From Hirschia sp964352025 (GTDB lineage: Bacteria > Pseudomonadota > Alphaproteobacteria > Caulobacterales > Hyphomonadaceae): a stretch of DNA of 64,000 nt. The notes under the pieces were generated by a model. That model ran no database searches. It saw nothing but the letters and a program-made list of their open reading frames with translations, and was not told the origin of the DNA. Of the stretch, positions 44,389 through 52,724 are shown piece by piece. How positions within the stretch are numbered: position 1 is the first letter of the stretch; every line of letters starts with the position of its first letter. The stretch covers positions 1 to 64,000 of the forward strand of contig CAYGPZ010000013.1 in the NCBI GenBank assembly GCA_964352025.1. The letters are read 5' to 3'. The position numbers and the translations under genes are program-made.

Positions 44389-45483
44389 ATGGCCAATAAG
44401 GATGATTCAACCGCAATTCGCGCAGCGCGTGCCGCGGTTTGGCATTGGTCAAAACAGGCATCGAGACTGACGATTGAGGCTGAACCAACCGGACCACTTG
44501 GACATATGGATGGCGAGTGGACCCTAGAAGATTTTCTCGATCAGCTCGACGGACTTGCACGCTCGGGTATTGAGAAGACTTTGACCGGCCTTTCTGGCGA
44601 TACGGCAATTGATCAAAAAGTCACTCTACGAAATGGCGATGAGGCCCGTATTATTGGCTCCCTGATAGACGATAGCGCAGCGCGCGGACTTCTATACGCG
44701 CGCTCTTCTCCTAACATGATCAAGGTTTCCAATGTTGATGGTTTGGAACCTGTCTATCAACCAATCTGGCATGCCAAGACATCTCAATTGGCTGGGTTTG
44801 AAGCGTTAGCACGTTGGCGCACTCCTCATGGTGAGTTGATTGGCCCTGAAGGATTGATCGAGTTTGGTCTCGCCGCAGACTGGACTCATGTCGCGCCTAC
44901 TATGCTTGATAAAGCCGCGCGTGCGCTTAATCGGTTTCGTTCCAGTGTTGGCGATGTTTTCATGCAGGTGAATTTATCGGCTGCTGAAATTGCCCGCGCG
45001 TCTCTGGTGCAAGAGGTCGAAGCCATTATTCGCAAATGCGAACTTCCGCCTGATGTATTGAGAATTGAGCTTACCGAACAAGCGGCGCTGAGAGATGTGA
45101 ACCGTGCATTAGGAGCTTTGGCCGCATTCCGCGCAGCTGGTGCAGGCTTGATATTGGATGATTTTGGAGCAGGGCATTCCTCATTGGCTTGGCTTGCAGA
45201 TATCCCAGCAGATGGTCTGAAGCTGGATCAAAAATTAACATCAATGATGAGCCGCCCACGTGGAAGGGTGATCATTAAGTCCATTGTTGACCTTGCGCAT
45301 GATTTGGGGATGACGGTAACTGCTGAAGGTGTTGAAACCCAATTGAGCGCGGCACAAATGAAAGAGGTTGGTTGCGACTATATTCAAGGATATATTAGCG
45401 GCGAGCCCGATTGCGAAGATGCGATTTTAGAAGTTTTGCGAACAAAAGAAAATCAATTGTCGATGCAATCTTTCAGTATCTAG
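44389..45483 (+). CDS. EAL domain cyclic-di-GMP phosphodiesterase
   Basis: EAL domains hydrolyse cyclic-di-GMP, which controls motility and attachment. The domain spans about residues 118-355 and has the catalytic set: E138 in FEALARW, N195, E227/E230 in ELTE, D257/D258 in LDDFG, K278, E313/E316 in EGVET and Q333 in IQGY. All are intact, so it is likely active. There is no GGDEF domain, and the N-terminal 117 residues are a PAS-like or sensory region I cannot classify. No membrane helix is seen. AGGAG lies seven bases before the ATG. Confidence 0.9.
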   Translation: MANKDDSTAIRAARAAVWHWSKQASRLTIEAEPTGPLGHMDGEWTLEDFLDQLDGLARSGIEKTLTGLSGDTAIDQKVTLRNGDEARIIGSLIDDSAARGLLYARSSPNMIKVSNVDGLEPVYQPIWHAKTSQLAGFEALARWRTPHGELIGPEGLIEFGLAADWTHVAPTMLDKAARALNRFRSSVGDVFMQVNLSAAEIARASLVQEVEAIIRKCELPPDVLRIELTEQAALRDVNRALGALAAFRAAGAGLILDDFGAGHSSLAWLADIPADGLKLDQKLTSMMSRPRGRVIIKSIVDLAHDLGMTVTAEGVETQLSAAQMKEVGCDYIQGYISGEPDCEDAILEVLRTKENQLSMQSFSI

Positions 45484-46037
45484 GCGCGGCCACTTTCAGA
45501 AGATAATTTATCAGCTGATACGCCAATGCTGCTTAAAGCACGGCTCCATTTTGTGCTGTATGATTTGTCAAAAATAATGGCTTCGTTTGCATCTGCGACT
45601 AACCAAACGTTTTCAACAATTTCTTCCTCAAGTTGGCCTTCTCCCCATCCTGCATAACCAAGCGCAAGGATCGCCTTTTCGGGTGGTGAATCTGAAGCTA
45701 GGGCCAGCAGCACATCTTCAGTTGCTGTCAGGCAAACGCCATCGGTGACAGAAACCGTGGCGCCCTCAGCATCATAATCTTCAGAATGAAGAACAAATCC
45801 GCGTTCAGGACGTACAGGCCCGCCAATGAGAAGTGCCACATCACGGACGGGGGGGGCTTCCATCCCTAATTGCTCAAACAATTCATCTAGGCTGACATCT
45901 TTGAGCGTGTGATTGATGACGATGCCCATAGCGTGTTCTTCATTGTGGGCACAAACCAAAATGACAGACCGCTCAAAAAGTGGATCTTTGATCGCAGGCA
46001 AAGCGATAAGTAGTTTTCCTGCAAGTGAGGTTTCCAC
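45480..46037 (-). CDS. YqgE/AlgH family protein
   Basis: The 185-residue protein matches the UPF0301 (YqgE/AlgH) family: LAGKLLIALPAIKDPLFERSV split at its start, GIVINHTLKDVSLDELFEQL and the glycine-rich LLIGGPVRPERGFVLH. In Pseudomonas, AlgH affects alginate and other regulation; the biochemical role is unknown. It is convergent with the EAL gene (4-bp overlap) and divergent from the peroxiredoxin gene, with 215 bp between starts. Confidence 0.92.
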   Translation of the reverse strand: METSLAGKLLIALPAIKDPLFERSVILVCAHNEEHAMGIVINHTLKDVSLDELFEQLGMEAPPVRDVALLIGGPVRPERGFVLHSEDYDAEGATVSVTDGVCLTATEDVLLALASDSPPEKAILALGYAGWGEGQLEEEIVENVWLVADANEAIIFDKSYSTKWSRALSSIGVSADKLSSESGRA

Positions 46038-46252
46038 GCTGGACTCCTAAAAGATAACGTCGACACCGTTGCGCCAAATCCGTTCTTTCGCAAGAGGAGA
46101 TTTGACTATTTGTTATGTAAATTCGGTAAGCCAATTTTTGTTCAGTCATTGTTTCGTGATTGCGAATTTGTTTTACCCCTGTACCTTGTCATCAAACTTG
46201 TATGGCTTCGATTCTTAATTCGAGAATTGAAGGCTTTTGAAAGGAAATAAAA

Positions 46253-46735
46253 ATGACGATTTCTAAAGGTGATAAACTTCCAGAATTTGAATTCACAGTC
46301 ATGGGCGAGAACGGTCCGTCAAAACTGTCTGTGAAGGACTTAACGGCTGGATCAACAGTTGCTCTGTTTTCTGTTCCCGGTGCATTTACACCCACATGTT
46401 CTGCGCAACACTTGCCTGGTTTTATGGATCACCTAGAAGACCTTCGCAGTAAAGGCGTAGATAAAATTGCATGTGTGTCCGTCAACGATGTGTTCGTTAT
46501 GGACGCTTGGGGCAAAAGCGCAAATGTCGGCAACGATATTATTATGCTTGCAGATGGAAACGCAGAATTTGCTGAATTGACAGGTACACAGCTTGACGGC
46601 AGTGGCTTTGGAATGGGACCGCGTTCACAACGTTATTCTATGTTGATTAAAGATGGGACTGTTGCTGAACTAAATATAGAAGAAGGTGGCGAGTTTAAAA
46701 AATCATCTGCTGAGTATATGCTTGCCCAGCTTTAA
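46253..46735 (+). CDS. Peroxiredoxin, Prx5/AHP1 type
   Basis: The 160-residue protein reduces peroxides with a thiol partner. PGAFTPTCSAQHLPGF contains the peroxidatic C49 and places it in the Prx5/AHP1 group. The motif RSQRYSMLI with the conserved arginine is present. No second conserved cysteine for an intramolecular resolving disulfide is obvious, so it may be of 1-Cys type or use glutathione/glutaredoxin. AAGGAA precedes the ATG. Confidence 0.93.
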   Translation: MTISKGDKLPEFEFTVMGENGPSKLSVKDLTAGSTVALFSVPGAFTPTCSAQHLPGFMDHLEDLRSKGVDKIACVSVNDVFVMDAWGKSANVGNDIIMLADGNAEFAELTGTQLDGSGFGMGPRSQRYSMLIKDGTVAELNIEEGGEFKKSSAEYMLAQL

Positions 46736-46846
46736 ACACAATTGAGTATAGAATTCTGACATAATTCGCTTTTTCTTGAATTGTATTAGATTTATACTTG
46801 CTTGTGTGCTAATGTGAATAAATATTCATAAACTGAAAGGGACGTT

Positions 46847-47824
46847 ATGGACGGTTTTTCTATAGTCGCGATAGCTGGGATAATATTTGCACTTGTTATC
46901 ATTATGAGTGCGGTACAAGTCGTTCCACAAGGACATATGTACACTGTGGAACGCTTTGGTCGTTATACGACGACACTTAAGCCGGGACTTTCTATCATTG
47001 TTCCATTTTTTGACCGCATTGGTCACAAAGTGAATATGATGGAAACAGTGTTGGACGTGCCCCAGCAGGAAGTTATCACCAAAGACAATGCGATGGTCTC
47101 TTGTGATGCTGTGGTGTTTACACAAGTGACTGATCCTGTGCCTGCTTCATATGAAGTCAATGACATTACACGTGCCATTACCAATTTGGCATTGACGAAT
47201 ATCCGTACCGTCGTTGGTTCTATGGACCTTGATGAAGTGCTTTCAAATCGTGACGATATCAATGCGCGTCTTTTGCACGTGATTGATGCGGCGACTAACC
47301 CTTGGGGTGTAAAGGTAACGCGAATTGAGATTGCTGATTTATCTCCGCCAGCGGATATTACTGAAGCTATGGCGCGTCAGATGAAGGCCGAACGTATCAA
47401 GCGTGCGGAAATTCTTCAGGCTGAAGGGGACAAGCAGTCTGCTATTTTACGAGCGGAAGGTGAAAAACAGTCCGCTGTTCTTCAAGCTGAAGGTCGTAAA
47501 GAAGCAGCTTTTCGTGATGCTGAAGCGCGTGAGCGCGAAGCAGCGGCCGAAGCTGAAGCAACAAGTGTTGTGTCTCAAGCGATTGCTGCAGGTGACGTGA
47601 ATGCTGTGAACTATTTCCTAGGGCAGGAATACATTCAGGCCTTTAAGGCGTTGGCAAACTCCAACCAACAGAAAACGGTCATCATTCCGGCTGAATTCTC
47701 AGGTATTGCTGGTGCCATTGAAGGTATAAGTGCACTGACCGGATTAAACACGGGCAAAGGCAAAAAAGGCGGTTCTGATGAAGGCAATGGTGGTTCAGGA
47801 TCATCATCACCTTGGGAAAGCTAA
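46847..47824 (+). CDS. SPFH domain protein (stomatin/QmcA type)
   Basis: The 325-residue protein has one N-terminal membrane helix (about residues 5-24) followed by an SPFH domain with VVPQGHMYTVERFGRY and a long charged coiled-coil (residues about 180-260) in which AEGEKQSAVLQAEGRK-like units repeat. Family members form large oligomers at the inner membrane and act as scaffolds for proteases or membrane domains. The NfeD gene follows, the usual partner. A TGAATA-AA-TATTCA dyad (46815-46828) lies 19 bp upstream of the start. Confidence 0.93.
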   Translation: MDGFSIVAIAGIIFALVIIMSAVQVVPQGHMYTVERFGRYTTTLKPGLSIIVPFFDRIGHKVNMMETVLDVPQQEVITKDNAMVSCDAVVFTQVTDPVPASYEVNDITRAITNLALTNIRTVVGSMDLDEVLSNRDDINARLLHVIDAATNPWGVKVTRIEIADLSPPADITEAMARQMKAERIKRAEILQAEGDKQSAILRAEGEKQSAVLQAEGRKEAAFRDAEAREREAAAEAEATSVVSQAIAAGDVNAVNYFLGQEYIQAFKALANSNQQKTVIIPAEFSGIAGAIEGISALTGLNTGKGKKGGSDEGNGGSGSSSPWES

Positions 47825-47837
47825 TACCATTTAATGA

Positions 47838-47862
47838 CTGGTGCAGTTTATAGCTGCACCAG
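47838..47862 (+). other. Hairpin between the SPFH and NfeD genes
   Basis: A perfect 9-bp stem CTGGTGCAG/CTGCACCAG (47838-47846 with 47854-47862) has a 7-base loop and no T run. It may stabilise the upstream message rather than end transcription. Confidence 0.55.
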
Positions 47863-47901
47863 CCACCACACGCGTTAAATCGACATAAGGGAGTTTGTCT
47901 A

Positions 47902-48366
47902 ATGGAATCATTATTTACTGAACTAACTGTCTGGCATTGGGTATGTCTTGCTCTGATATTGCTTGCAGTTGAAATGATGATTGGAACATTTGACCTTCTC
48001 TGGGTCGCTATCGCATCTGCTATTGCCGCAGTTTATGCATCCATAGTGCCTGACAGCATAGGCAGTTGGGAATATCAGGTTGGCGTATTTGCTATCTCGG
48101 CCGTTGGGTTGATTGCTTTGGGCCGCAAATATTTTAAGGGCCTCAAAAATCCGCCTTCTAGCCACCCGACTTTAAACGACAGAAACGCCTCCATGGTTGG
48201 AAAACGTGCCGTCGTTACAGCTGAGTTCACTGGCGGATTTGGCCGCGTAAAAATCAACGATTCAGAATGGCGCGCTAAGCTAGAAGGCGACAGCGAACCA
48301 TCTGTAGGACAGGAAGTCGAGATAATCTCCGGCGAAGGCTCCACAGTCGCAGTGAAGCTGGTCTAG
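47902..48366 (+). CDS. NfeD family membrane protein
   Basis: The 154-residue protein has two to three helices in its first 75 residues (VCLALILLAVEMMIGTFDLLW) and a C-terminal OB-fold-like domain with VGKRAVVTAEFTGGFGRVKI. NfeD proteins pair with SPFH proteins such as the one encoded just upstream; the pair is thought to act in membrane microdomains or quality control. This is the short, protease-lacking form. GGGAG precedes the ATG. Confidence 0.9.
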   Translation: MESLFTELTVWHWVCLALILLAVEMMIGTFDLLWVAIASAIAAVYASIVPDSIGSWEYQVGVFAISAVGLIALGRKYFKGLKNPPSSHPTLNDRNASMVGKRAVVTAEFTGGFGRVKINDSEWRAKLEGDSEPSVGQEVEIISGEGSTVAVKLV

Positions 48367-48518
48367 GGGCAAGAATTGGCCCTAAGTGGACCATTGCAAT
48401 GTCTTCTTCGAAGCAGAACAAACCATTTAATGATGGCGTATAACCTATTGACCGCATCATGTCAGGTGCACAAATAGCGTTGACTATCGTAAACAGAGAG
48501 AACGGAATCTAGCGTATC

Positions 48519-49130
48519 ATGTATTTGCAACTCAAACTGAACTTGATAACGCTGCTCTTAATATCTTTTTTCGGTTCGTTTCAAGCATCGGCAACATCTC
48601 CGTGCGAACCAACTTTGCAAGAATCTCAAAGAGTTTTGCCTGATGCTAACTCACAGGATTTCATAATCGGTTTAAACGTTTCACTAATATTGGCTTTGCA
48701 GCCAAGCACTTTTCCCGAAGTTGAAATTCAAGACTTAACAGATGCATGCACCATTGGTACGTTCTGGTCTTCGGAGCATGAGTACAAGGTTTTTGGTTCA
48801 AACGCTGGCTCGCCTCCACGTTGGGCCGTGTCTGAATCGCACGATCGCATAGTATATGTTGCGATTGCACCGCCTACTAAAGTAGCATTTGAGTGGTATT
48901 CCGAAACTGGCGGCAAGGGGCCAATGGAATTTCAAGATCCGCCAATCTATATCCTTGCAGTTGTAAACAACGAGTTTCGGGATGTGTTTGCATTCTTGGA
49001 AACACTACCCAGCGATGATCAGTTGATGGGATTGTTTCAGGCTGCGCTGAACGGAAAATCTAAACGTCTCGTTCGTTTTAATACTAACACAAACAAAATG
49101 GACCTCACCGCTAAGGCGAGTGATTGGTAG
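48519..49130 (+). CDS. Secreted protein of unknown function
   Basis: The 203-residue product has a signal peptide (about residues 1-26, ending in SFQASA). The mature part holds two cysteines and an aromatic, proline-rich middle (GSPPRWAVSESHD, GPMEFQDPPIYILAV). I recognise no family. It is monocistronic and convergent with the LysR gene. Translation start is ATG 48519, without a strong ribosome-binding site. Base use is like that of its neighbours. Confidence 0.68.
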   Translation: MYLQLKLNLITLLLISFFGSFQASATSPCEPTLQESQRVLPDANSQDFIIGLNVSLILALQPSTFPEVEIQDLTDACTIGTFWSSEHEYKVFGSNAGSPPRWAVSESHDRIVYVAIAPPTKVAFEWYSETGGKGPMEFQDPPIYILAVVNNEFRDVFAFLETLPSDDQLMGLFQAALNGKSKRLVRFNTNTNKMDLTAKASDW

Positions 49131-49303
49131 CGTTCAAACACTAGTTAATATTGTGCTTCTACAATCCGCTTTTATGCCGGAAGTGAACGTTATATCAGCG
49201 ACCTAATCTTGTTCTACGTAAGATTATACTTATCAGGTATCCCCAATGACCGTTTTTGGCGAGTTCCTGCCATCGTATTTCTTTTTTTAATACTTATCGG
49301 TTG

Positions 49304-50209
49304 CTAATAACGTTGTGAGGCAACATTCCCTAGTTGTGTGGCAAGAAAATCGAACACGGTTCTGATCCTGCGGCTGGTTTGTAGTTCTTTGTGCGTGACC
49401 AACCAAACGGGAAACTCGAACGAAGACAAATCTGGTAAGACCTTCTCGACTTCGGGCTCTACCTCGCCGAGGACTTCCGGCAGCATGGAAACGCCCAGTC
49501 CAGCCTTTACCATTTCCCAAGCAACCATAGTGGAATCGGGCTGGATCGCAAAATTTTCAGCGCGCAGCGGAATCCCCATATTGTGGAATGGAACCAACAA
49601 ATGATCAGGGTCGGGCACACCGATAAAAGTATGATCAGCGACCTCCCGCAATGTGCGTGGTCTTCCTTGATGATCGAGATATGATTTTGCGGCATACAGG
49701 TTGCCACGCAGGTCTCCAACGCGGTGCGCTATGAGATCCGGCTCGGTTGGTCGCGAATGTCGGATTGATATGTCAGCTTCACGTTGCATAAGGTTCAAGA
49801 TGTTGTTGGACTCTTTAATGCGTATGGTGATACCCGGCGCAGAGTGACGCAAAGGATGCAGAATGCGTGGCAATATTGCCGCTGACATCAAGTCCGTTGC
49901 AGCAAGTTTAACCTCTCCTATAATGTCCTGCGATTGACGGTCCGCTGCCATGGATAAGAGCATCGCAGCATCGCCCATTGAACGCGCATGTTCGAGTAAT
50001 TCCATCCCAGCTACTGTTAGCGTCAGGCCTTTTACGTTGCGCTCCACTAGAGTGACACTCAGAGTTTCCTCGAGCGCCGCGATCTGCCTGCTGATCGTTG
50101 GTTGGCTCGTGTTCAATTTGCGCGCTGCCGAACTAAATGAGCCTTCTTCTGCTGCTGTAAGGAACGCCCTCAGTTGATTCCAGTCAAAGAGTGTTGTTTT
50201 CAAAGCCAT
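49304..50209 (-). CDS. LysR family transcriptional regulator
   Basis: The 301-residue protein has an N-terminal winged helix-turn-helix (FLTAAEEGSFSSAARKLNTS then QPTISRQIAALEETLS) and a periplasmic-binding-type effector domain, the LysR layout. It is divergent from the methyltransferase gene with an 82-bp gap, which suggests it controls that gene. A 16-bp inverted repeat covers its own start codon (50207-50222). The ligand cannot be told. Confidence 0.94.
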   Translation of the reverse strand: MALKTTLFDWNQLRAFLTAAEEGSFSSAARKLNTSQPTISRQIAALEETLSVTLVERNVKGLTLTVAGMELLEHARSMGDAAMLLSMAADRQSQDIIGEVKLAATDLMSAAILPRILHPLRHSAPGITIRIKESNNILNLMQREADISIRHSRPTEPDLIAHRVGDLRGNLYAAKSYLDHQGRPRTLREVADHTFIGVPDPDHLLVPFHNMGIPLRAENFAIQPDSTMVAWEMVKAGLGVSMLPEVLGEVEPEVEKVLPDLSSFEFPVWLVTHKELQTSRRIRTVFDFLATQLGNVASQRY

Positions 50210-50222
50210 ACATATTTGTATG
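50207..50222. promoter_or_regulatory. Operator-like inverted repeat at the LysR start
   Basis: CATACA-N4-TGTATG is a perfect 6-bp inverted repeat; its left arm contains the LysR start codon. It is a candidate autoregulatory site in the LysR/methyltransferase divergon. Confidence 0.45.
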
Positions 50223-50291
50223 CTTATCTAACAATTTTTGTCAATTTACTACACAATTACGTATAGTACGATGTGTGTGAGGAGACATTGT

Positions 50292-50936
50292 ATGATGAGC
50301 AAGTCTAAGGAATTTTGGGATCAGTCCGCTGACAATTACGATAAGACAGAGGCGCGATTTGAGTTCATTCACCACCGGTCACGTGAGAACACGAAAAGGT
50401 ATCTGAAAAATACGGATGTCGTGTTGGATTATGGTTGCGGGACTGGAACAACTGCGTGTGAAATCTCAGGCTTGGTCAAGGAAATTAAGGCGATCGATAT
50501 TTCACGTAGAATGGTCGAGATCGCAGAAGGCAAAGCCGCTGCCAGTGGTATCACAAACATCGATTTCGCAACGGGTGATATTTTTGATGACAAGTACAAA
50601 CCGGAGACCTTCGAAGTGATTTTGGCCTTTAACATGCTGCACACTGTGCCGGACCCTCAAATGGCGATGCAGAGAATGACTGAGCTACTAAAACCTGACG
50701 GGACATTCATTTCTGTCACCCCTTGCTTGGGGGGAAAGATGTCATTCGTCGTCAGTCTACAAATTTTGTTGGTCCGGGCGTTACTCAAGTTTGGAGTAAT
50801 TCCTATCCCGATTAGGAGGCTGCGAACTTCAGACTTGGATGCGCTGATCGAAGGACCCAAACTTCAGGTCAGTCATAATGAGGAGATCTACAAGGGTGCA
50901 TCAAGCTATTTCGTCGTCGCACGAAAGGTGCGCTAA
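50292..50936 (+). CDS. Class I SAM-dependent methyltransferase
   Basis: The 214-residue protein has the SAM-binding motif I VLDYGCGTGTTACEIS, then the acidic motif AIDISRRMVEIA and FDVILAF-like FEVILAFNMLHTVPDP, the methyltransferase_11/25 pattern. Small-molecule substrates such as a quinone, lipid or xenobiotic are possible; none can be assigned. GAGGAG lies seven bases before the ATG at 50292; the frame is open upstream to 50238 but enters the LysR promoter region. Confidence 0.9.
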   Translation: MMSKSKEFWDQSADNYDKTEARFEFIHHRSRENTKRYLKNTDVVLDYGCGTGTTACEISGLVKEIKAIDISRRMVEIAEGKAAASGITNIDFATGDIFDDKYKPETFEVILAFNMLHTVPDPQMAMQRMTELLKPDGTFISVTPCLGGKMSFVVSLQILLVRALLKFGVIPIPIRRLRTSDLDALIEGPKLQVSHNEEIYKGASSYFVVARKVR

Positions 50937-51002
50937 ACAACGCCATGGGCGGGGCGGTTAAGTTCCAATAGGCCTGATGACGCGAGTCACCGGGCTTTGA
51001 AT

Positions 51003-51206
51003 TTACTTGGTTTTTCTATATTCTAGGGCAGGCAAGCCGCCCATACCCCAATTGTCCAGTTCAACTTCATCAATCACGACGACTGTCGTTGCTGGGTCTT
51101 TCTGAAGAACTTCGGTCAGAAGGTTGGTGGCGCCCTTGATGAGCAGCGCTTTTTGTTCGGCTGTTACGTCGCCTTCGCGCGTAATCTTGATGTTCACATA
51201 TGGCAT
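51003..51206 (-). CDS. 4-oxalocrotonate tautomerase family protein
   Basis: The 67-residue protein starts MPYVNIKITREGDVTAEQK; after Met removal the N-terminal proline acts as the general base in this family. The central TVVVIDEVELDNWGMGG matches the tautomerase 4-OT-like group. The actual substrate is unknown. Its start overlaps the stop of the NTF2-like gene upstream by 1 bp (TAATG), so the GST, NTF2-like and tautomerase genes form one operon. Confidence 0.88.
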   Translation of the reverse strand: MPYVNIKITREGDVTAEQKALLIKGATNLLTEVLQKDPATTVVVIDEVELDNWGMGGLPALEYRKTK

Positions 51207-51589
51207 TATTCTGTACCCCTTTGCGTGAAGTGGAAGACTTTGGAGATGATGAGCCAATTGCTATCGATTTTGACGAAGGTCAAAAAATCAATGAAATCTC
51301 TGCCGCCAAAGGTGCATGACACTTTGACGGCAGCTGTCGCATTGCCGGCTATATCGACAGACAAGATACGTTCATCCCGTTTTTCGTTATTGGATGCAGG
51401 CGATTTGCGCTTGGATATGACATCAAAATATTCATCCATGGTGCGTTGCATAAACGGGCTTTCGTCCGCTGTGGCGTAAATCGCTTTGGGATGAAACGCT
51501 TGCGATAAAGTCTTCACATCACATGTGTAGAGCCCATCAAAATATAGCTTCAGCGTTTTGGTAATATCCAATATGTCGGTCGAGGACAT
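51206..51589 (-). CDS. NTF2-like (lumazine-binding-type) protein
   Basis: The 127-residue protein has the NTF2-like pattern of the putative lumazine-binding group: DITKTLKLYFDGLYTCDVKTL, AFHPKAIYATADE and FLTFVKIDSNWLIISKVFH. Proteins of this fold bind or convert small molecules; the ligand is unknown. It is coupled by 1-bp overlaps to the GST gene upstream and the tautomerase gene downstream. Confidence 0.82.
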   Translation of the reverse strand: MSSTDILDITKTLKLYFDGLYTCDVKTLSQAFHPKAIYATADESPFMQRTMDEYFDVISKRKSPASNNEKRDERILSVDIAGNATAAVKVSCTFGGRDFIDFLTFVKIDSNWLIISKVFHFTQRGTE

Positions 51590-52203
51590 TACTCGGCTAA
51601 GCCTTCTTCCTTTAGTGACGTTTGCACACTTGGGCGCTTTGACATGCGTTCAAGATAAGCCTGAATGTGAGGGAATTCCGAGAAATCAACATTCACGAAA
51701 TTATGCCAACCTAGGATAACAAGTGCATAAGCGTCTGTGATTGTGAACTGGTCGCCAAAGAGGAACTCGCGTCCATCACTCAGACGGTCATCGATGATTT
51801 TAACTCTGCTTTTTAAGCGCTTGATGAATAGCTGGCGTTGTTCATCCGAGGCATTTTTATAGACGAATAAGGGGGTGAAGGATTTGTGGATCTCGGTTGA
51901 TAGGAATGCGAGAAACTCCTGGAATTTCAATCGATCCATAGTGCCATTCGTGGGGGCAAGATTTAGGTCTGGGTGTTGATCTGCAAGATAGGACAATATG
52001 ACAGTTCCTTCAGATAATTGAAGATCAGGACCTACCGATAGAAAGGGGACATATCCTTTTGGGTTTATGGTTTTATATTCAATTCCGCTTTCTGTTTTTC
52101 CAGCCGCGACGTCTACTTTTTCAGATGTGAAATCCGTATTTGTTTCGTGCAGCACAATGCGGGTTGCAAGCGAACATGCGCCGGGAAAGTAATAAAGTTT
52201 CAT
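51589..52203 (-). CDS. Glutathione S-transferase, beta-like
   Basis: The 204-residue protein conjugates or reduces electrophiles using glutathione. The N-terminal thioredoxin-fold domain has PGACSLATRIVLHE, with C10 as in bacterial beta-class enzymes, and NPKGYVPFL for glutathione binding. The C-terminal helical domain has the FTITDAYALVILGW segment. It leads the GST/NTF2-like/tautomerase operon and diverges from the HxlR regulator. GGAG lies upstream of the start. Confidence 0.93.
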   Translation of the reverse strand: MKLYYFPGACSLATRIVLHETNTDFTSEKVDVAAGKTESGIEYKTINPKGYVPFLSVGPDLQLSEGTVILSYLADQHPDLNLAPTNGTMDRLKFQEFLAFLSTEIHKSFTPLFVYKNASDEQRQLFIKRLKSRVKIIDDRLSDGREFLFGDQFTITDAYALVILGWHNFVNVDFSEFPHIQAYLERMSKRPSVQTSLKEEGLAE

Positions 52204-52254
52204 GAGTCATCTCCTGTTTTGGTGACGACCCGTATTTGATACTATTAGTTTCCT

Positions 52255-52327
52255 TTGACAACTAGGTTTCTTGTGGTAACTCGATTATGTGGTTACCGTG
52301 AAGTAACTAGGTTTATCTGTGGTTACT
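52255..52327. promoter_or_regulatory. Repeated operator-like sites between the GST and HxlR genes
   Basis: A 22-23 base element AACTAGGTTT(C/A)...TGTGGT(A/T)ACT occurs twice as a direct repeat (52260-52281 and 52305-52327). The second copy contains AGTAAC-N14-GTTACT (52302-52307 with 52322-52327), and GGTAAC-N11-GTTACC (52275-52280 with 52292-52297) links the copies. These are candidate HxlR binding sites. Confidence 0.55.
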
Positions 52328-52337
52328 GGAGAATTTG

Positions 52338-52724
52338 ATGGCTCTTAAAGTTCGTAAAAATAAAAGTCCTGAACCACCCGAACCATGCGCGCTAACGCAT
52401 TGCATGGCTTTCATTTCAGGGGCGTGGGCACCCAATGTTATCTGGAGCTTGAGGGAAGGACCACGCCGTTTTAGCGAGCTTCGTATAGATATACCGCCCA
52501 TTTCCGCCAAGGTATTGTCTACACGGCTAACTGAGCTTGAATTGCGGGGAATAATCCAGCGTAATGTCATGCCAACGTCTCCGCCATCGGTTGAATATCA
52601 ACTCACCGAAATAGGAAAAGATATTGTTCCAGCTTTAGATTCGTTGGTCGCTGTTGGTCACAAGCTTAAAACGCAAGGGATGTGCGTTTCGGATGTGAAT
52701 GATAGGCTGCGCAAGGAAAGCTAA
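52338..52724 (+). CDS. HxlR family transcriptional regulator
   Basis: The 128-residue protein has the HxlR winged-helix: WSLREGPRRFSELRIDI and LSTRLTELELRGIIQR. Cysteines C17 and C22 before the first helix, and C116, could sense redox or electrophiles, as in some HxlR members such as YodB and HypR. It diverges from the GST/NTF2-like/tautomerase operon and probably controls it. GGAG six bases before ATG 52338 supports this start. Its stop overlaps the rnhA stop by 4 bp. Confidence 0.9.
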   Translation: MALKVRKNKSPEPPEPCALTHCMAFISGAWAPNVIWSLREGPRRFSELRIDIPPISAKVLSTRLTELELRGIIQRNVMPTSPPSVEYQLTEIGKDIVPALDSLVAVGHKLKTQGMCVSDVNDRLRKES

